Positions 60,841 through 64,000 of a DNA stretch of 64,000 nucleotides are shown here, piece after piece. The notes under the pieces were generated by a model. The model worked only from the letters and a program-made list of their open reading frames with translations. It was not told the origin of the DNA and made no database searches. Every line of letters begins with the position of its first letter. Positions within the stretch are counted from its first letter, which is position 1. This DNA is from Actinoplanes oblitus (lineage in GTDB: Bacteria > Actinomycetota > Actinomycetes > Mycobacteriales > Micromonosporaceae). Position numbers and translations under genes: made by a program. The stretch is taken from positions 767,501-831,500 of the forward strand of contig NZ_CP126980.1 in NCBI RefSeq assembly GCF_030252345.1, given 5' to 3'.

Positions 60841-61491
60841 GTGACAGGAATCGATTGGAGCGATGTTCGGGCGCGAGTGGCGGCTCTCGGCGCGCATCCG
60901 GATCGCGGCGAGGTGTTCGGTGCCCGGTGGGGACATGGCTGGGTGCTGGAGCCGCCGCTGTCCACCGCCGAGCTGGCCGAGGTGGAGGCGCAGATCGGCG
61001 CCGAGTTGCCGGGGGAGTACCGGTCGTTCCTGCTCCAGGTGAGCAGGGGCGGCGCGGGGCCGGCCTATGGGCTGTTTCCGCTGCGCCGGGTGGGCGGCAG
61101 GTGGCGGTGGGAGGGCGACGGGGCCGACCTGACGGACTGGGCCCGGCTGGGGGAGGCGTTTCCGCACAGCGAGGCGTTCAACCCGGTCGAGGGCATGCCG
61201 GAGCCACCCGACGACGAGGAGGCGGAGGACGACTACTGGGCGGAGCACGATCGGCTGATGGAGGAGGCGACCGACTTCGGCGGCCTGCTCTACCTGTGTC
61301 ATCTCGGTTGTGCCTACCGTGAGGCGCTGGTGGTCAGCGGGCCGCGGCGCGGGGTGATGTGGGCCGACCAGACCGCGGACGGCGATGGATTCACCCCGAT
61401 GCGGGACGACGACGGGTCGCCGCTGGGCTTCGCCCGCTGGTTCCGCCGCTGGCTCGACAACTCCGAGCACGTCGTCGCCGCAAAGACCTAG
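60841..61491 (+). CDS. SMI1/KNR4 (SUKH) family protein
   Basis: A 216-residue SUKH-type protein: LSTAELAEVEAQIGAELPGEYRSFL is the signature of the SMI1/KNR4 fold, used in cell-wall signalling in fungi and as immunity proteins of toxin systems in bacteria. The middle (about 115-140) is very acidic (PPDDEEAEDDYW). No toxin gene is near, so an immunity role has no local support. GTG 60841 chosen by the leaderless hexamer; the frame to 60754 has weak bias. Confidence 0.82.
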   Translation: MTGIDWSDVRARVAALGAHPDRGEVFGARWGHGWVLEPPLSTAELAEVEAQIGAELPGEYRSFLLQVSRGGAGPAYGLFPLRRVGGRWRWEGDGADLTDWARLGEAFPHSEAFNPVEGMPEPPDDEEAEDDYWAEHDRLMEEATDFGGLLYLCHLGCAYREALVVSGPRRGVMWADQTADGDGFTPMRDDDGSPLGFARWFRRWLDNSEHVVAAKT

Positions 61492-61513
61492 CCGACACCT
61501 ACCGCCGCCCCGG

Positions 61514-61594
61514 CCCACGCCGAACCGGCTTCCGCAGCGGCCCACGCCGAACCGGCTTCCGCAGCGGCCCACGCCGAACCGGCTTCCGCAGCGG
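61514..61594. repeat. 27-bp tandem repeat, three copies
   Basis: Three identical 27-bp units (starts 61514, 61541, 61568) beginning cccacgccgaaccggc, right after the SMI1/KNR4 gene. 61595-61830 shows no gene I can support. Confidence 0.92.
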
Positions 61595-61831
61595 GCCGCG
61601 CCGAATGCGGCTACGCCGAATGGGCTGCCGGGCGGGAGGGGCAAGAAGGGTGAGCTGCCGCCGGGAAAGACAAGCGGGGGCCGTGTTTTTGATCTCCTGA
61701 ACCACCCACGGACAGTGAAGAGGGGGGCGATTGTTTTGGACGCGCAGCGGCCAGATCGCCGCCCTCGGCCCGCGCGGGAGCATGCGATCCGCACCCGAGC
61801 GGACCTGCGTATATGAAGAACTTGATCTTGG

Positions 61832-61975
61832 ATGCGGCCCGCAGGAAAGCGGTCCGCAGGAAAGCGGTCCGCAGGAAGAGTCGCCCGCAGGAAGATTCGC
61901 CCGCAGGGAAATCGGTCCGCAGGGAAATGGCCCGCAGGAAAGCGACCCGCTCGCAAGCGGCCTGCCGAGAAAGCG
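61832..61975. repeat. ~15-bp degenerate tandem repeat
   Basis: About eight copies of ggtccgcaggaaagc and variants. A 15-bp period keeps frames open on both strands (runs of RKAVR or FPADR), but no start site or bias supports a protein. It ends near the ppc terminator. Confidence 0.85.
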
Positions 61976-62010
61976 GCCCGAGAGGTAAGCAGCCGAGAAG
62001 CCAAACCGAA

Positions 62011-62042
62011 AGCGGCCCGGCGCTGAATGACGCCGGGCCGCT
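62011..62042 (-). terminator. Terminator of ppc
   Basis: A 12-bp stem agcggcccggcg / cgccgggccgct with an 8-nt loop, followed on the minus strand by ttcggtttggc, about 12 bp past the stop. Confidence 0.85.
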
Positions 62043-62053
62043 CGGTCAGACGA

Positions 62054-64000
62054 TCAGCCGGTGTTGCGCATGCCGGCGGCGATGCCGTTGACAGTGGTGA
62101 GCAGGGCCCGCTCCAGGGCCGTCGAGTCCGACGGCCCGCGGCGGACGCCCGGAGCGGTAGGCAGCTGGCGGCCGGTCTCGCCCAGGTCGCGGTACTGGCG
62201 CAGCAGGGCCACCTGGAGGTGGTGCAGCGGCTCCAGGTACGTGTCGCGGACGCCGAGGGTGCGGGACAGCTCCGGCTGCGCCGCCAGGATCTGCGGCTCG
62301 CCGGTGATGGCCAGGACCTCCTGGACGGTCCGGTCGTATTCCGCCTCGATGGTGGCGAAGATCGGGTGGAGTTCCGCCGGGACCAGCGTCTCGACGTATC
62401 GGCGGGCGATCGAGAGGTCGGTCTTGGCCAGCATCATCGCCACGTTCGACAGGAACGTGCGGAAGAACTGCCAGTTCTCGTGCATCTCGTCGAGCACGTC
62501 GCCGAGACCGGCGGCGCGGGCCGCGGCGAGGCCGGTGCCGACGCCGAACCAGCCGGGAACGATCTGCCGGGTCTGGGTCCAGCCGAACACCCACGGGATG
62601 GCCCGCAGGCCGCCCAGGCCGGCGTCCGCGTTCGGCCGCTTGGCCGGGCGGGAGCCGATGTTCAGCGCGCCGAGCAGCTCGGTCGGGGTGGCCGCCCAGA
62701 AGTACGCGGCCAGGTCCGGGTTCTCGACCAGTGCGCGGTACGCCCGGAACGCCGCGTCCGACGCGGTGTCCATGGTGGCGTCCCACACCTCGAGCCGGGA
62801 CGGGTCGACCGAGAGGGTGGTGTGCAGCAGCGTGGCCTGCAGCACCGCCGCCGTGGTCAGCTCCAGGTTCTCCCGGGCCAGGGCCGGCACCGTGTACTTG
62901 TCGGAGATGACCTCGCCCTGCTCGGTCACCTTGATCGCGCCGTCCAGCGTGCCGTACGGCTGCGCCAGGATCGCCTCGTGGGTCGGGCCGCCGCCGCGCC
63001 CGACGGTGCCGCCCCGGCCGTGGAAGAGCCGCAGCCGCACCCCGTGCCGGGCGGCCACGTCGCGCAGCGAGCGCTGTGCCTTGTGGATGCGCCACTGGCT
63101 GGTGGTGATCCCGGCCTCCTTGTTGGAGTCCGAGTAGCCGAGCATGACCTCCTGCACGTCACCGCGCGCCCGGACGATCTCCCGGTACGCCGGCATCGAC
63201 AGCATCTCGTCCAGCAGGTCGCCGCCGGCGTCCAGCTCGGCCGGGGTCTCCAGCAGCGGCACGATGTTGACCCGGGCCCGCCCGGTCTGGATGTCGATCA
63301 GGCCGGCCTCGCGGGCCAGCACCGCCGCGGCGAGCACGTCGTCGACGCCGAGGGTCATCGAGATGATGTAGGTCTCGATGACGTCCATGCCGAACCGGTC
63401 CTGCGCGTCCCGGATCGTGTGGAACACGTCGAAGGTCTTGCGCGCCGAGTCGGTCAGCGGGGTGTCCGCGCTGGACAGCGGCCGCCGCCCGGTCAGCTCG
63501 GCGGCGAGCAGCTTGGTGCGCTCGGTGCGGTCCAGGGTGGCGTAGTCCTCCACCTCGCCGACCTGGGTGTACATCTGCTGGAGCACCTCGTGGTGCTTCT
63601 CCGCGTGCTCGCGCACGTCGAGCGTGGCCAGTTGCAGGCCGAACGCCGACACCTGGCGGATCGCGGTGGACACCAGGCCGACAGCGGACAGCTGGCCGGA
63701 GTTGCGGGCCAGCGACGCGCGCATCAGCTCCAGGTCGGCGATCAGCTCGTCGCTGCCCAGGTAGTCGCGGCCGGCCACGTGCGGGGTGCCGCTCTGCAGC
63801 CGGGCCCGGGTGTTGGCCAGCTTCGCCTTGATCGCCCGTACCTTCAACCGGTACGGCTCCTCGGCGTTCACCCGGCGGAACCGGGGCGCCACCTCGGGCA
63901 GGTTGTCCAGGTCCTGGGCCAGGCTGGCGGAGAGGTCGAGGGAGACCCCGCGCAGCCGGCGGGAGACGGACAGCTCCTCGATCAGCTTGTCCATCACCTT
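62054..64000 (-). CDS. ppc: Phosphoenolpyruvate carboxylase (partial, 5' end outside window)
   Basis: Makes oxaloacetate from PEP and bicarbonate to refill the TCA cycle. The visible 649 codons are the C-terminal two thirds of a ~920-residue enzyme. [13 protein letters not shown], the catalytic [23 protein letters not shown] and the [15 protein letters not shown] segment are present, and the protein ends [10 protein letters not shown], as PEPC does. The reading frame continues past the window edge, so the N-terminal catalytic His region is not visible. Firm assignment. Confidence 0.97.
   Translation of the reverse strand, partial: KVMDKLIEELSVSRRLRGVSLDLSASLAQDLDNLPEVAPRFRRVNAEEPYRLKVRAIKAKLANTRARLQSGTPHVAGRDYLGSDELIADLELMRASLARNSGQLSAVGLVSTAIRQVSAFGLQLATLDVREHAEKHHEVLQQMYTQVGEVEDYATLDRTERTKLLAAELTGRRPLSSADTPLTDSARKTFDVFHTIRDAQDRFGMDVIETYIISMTLGVDDVLAAAVLAREAGLIDIQTGRARVNIVPLLETPAELDAGGDLLDEMLSMPAYREIVRARGDVQEVMLGYSDSNKEAGITTSQWRIHKAQRSLRDVAARHGVRLRLFHGRGGTVGRGGGPTHEAILAQPYGTLDGAIKVTEQGEVISDKYTVPALARENLELTTAAVLQATLLHTTLSVDPSRLEVWDATMDTASDAAFRAYRALVENPDLAAYFWAATPTELLGALNIGSRPAKRPNADAGLGGLRAIPWVFGWTQTRQIVPGWFGVGTGLAAARAAGLGDVLDEMHENWQFFRTFLSNVAMMLAKTDLSIARRYVETLVPAELHPIFATIEAEYDRTVQEVLAITGEPQILAAQPELSRTLGVRDTYLEPLHHLQVALLRQYRDLGETGRQLPTAPGVRRGPSDSTALERALLTTVNGIAAGMRNTG

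Noticed and set aside
60841..61491. SMI1/KNR4 protein as immunity partner of a polymorphic toxin
   Set aside because: No toxin, RHS, WXG100 or secretion gene lies within the window; flanking genes are an ABC exporter and ppc.
60577..62004. Long minus-strand frame with FPADR repeats
   Set aside because: It crosses the SMI1/KNR4 gene antisense, and its repeats come from the 15-bp DNA array.

Overview
The window is GC-rich DNA with very high third-position GC, many GTG starts and tightly overlapping operons. Gene content and order (sucC-sucD-perM-purN-purH, PspC/LuxR envelope-stress modules, double-NUDIX proteins, eukaryote-like icd) indicate a filamentous actinobacterium. Micromonosporaceae, possibly an Actinoplanes-like organism, is my inference; I ran no search. 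I saw no rRNA, tRNA, CRISPR array, phage or insertion sequence.

Layout. 1-396: tandem repeats and a long inverted repeat. 397-4907: secreted and envelope proteins (M1 metallopeptidase lipoprotein, LCP ligase, subtilisin-like protease). 5036-8558: guaA and two adjacent double-NUDIX genes. 8738-11123: pssA and psd converge on a 16-bp repeat array and a strong bidirectional hairpin; the Psd carries an extra N-terminal methyltransferase-like domain. 11177-14973: a PspC/LiaF-type membrane operon divergent from a PspC-histidine kinase/LuxR regulator pair. 15221-20891: a complete oligopeptide ABC transporter. 20973-21484: chorismate mutase preceded by a 21-codon leader peptide with four consecutive Phe/Tyr codons and a terminator, a good candidate for an aromatic-amino-acid attenuator. 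21623-29610: 5'-nucleotidase, PcrA helicase, a two-gene STAS/HATPase anti-sigma module and two M23 peptidases. 29994-38411: a stand-alone B12-binding protein, sucCD, perM, purNH and icd. 38428-39357: icd terminator followed by two unusual repeat arrays, one made of six hairpins with constant 9-9-9 geometry. 39355-41222: galT and a DeoR regulator.

41314-56957 holds a surface-polysaccharide locus: a GT2 glycosyltransferase, a sulfotransferase, a GT26 (WecG/TagA) glycosyltransferase, then on the minus strand an ATP-sulfurylase-like/APS kinase fusion, a Wzz/CpsD-like fusion, a Wzy-like polymerase or ligase, an APH-fold kinase, a second sulfotransferase, a Wzx-like flippase, a methyltransferase and a GH26-like lipoprotein. 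A second GH26-like secreted protein faces the kinase gene. From wzz to GH26 each gene overlaps the next by 1-8 bp. PAPS supply plus two sulfotransferases plus Wzx/Wzy/Wzz functions suggests a sulfated exopolysaccharide. Two catalytic domains here, the CpsD-like P-loop and the ATP-sulfurylase, look degenerate.

57068-60504 is a four-gene ABC-2 exporter, 60841-61491 an SMI1/KNR4 protein, and the window ends inside ppc (minus strand). At least ten genes or leaders show a TANNNT-like hexamer 6-7 nt upstream of the start codon, the signature of leaderless transcription.
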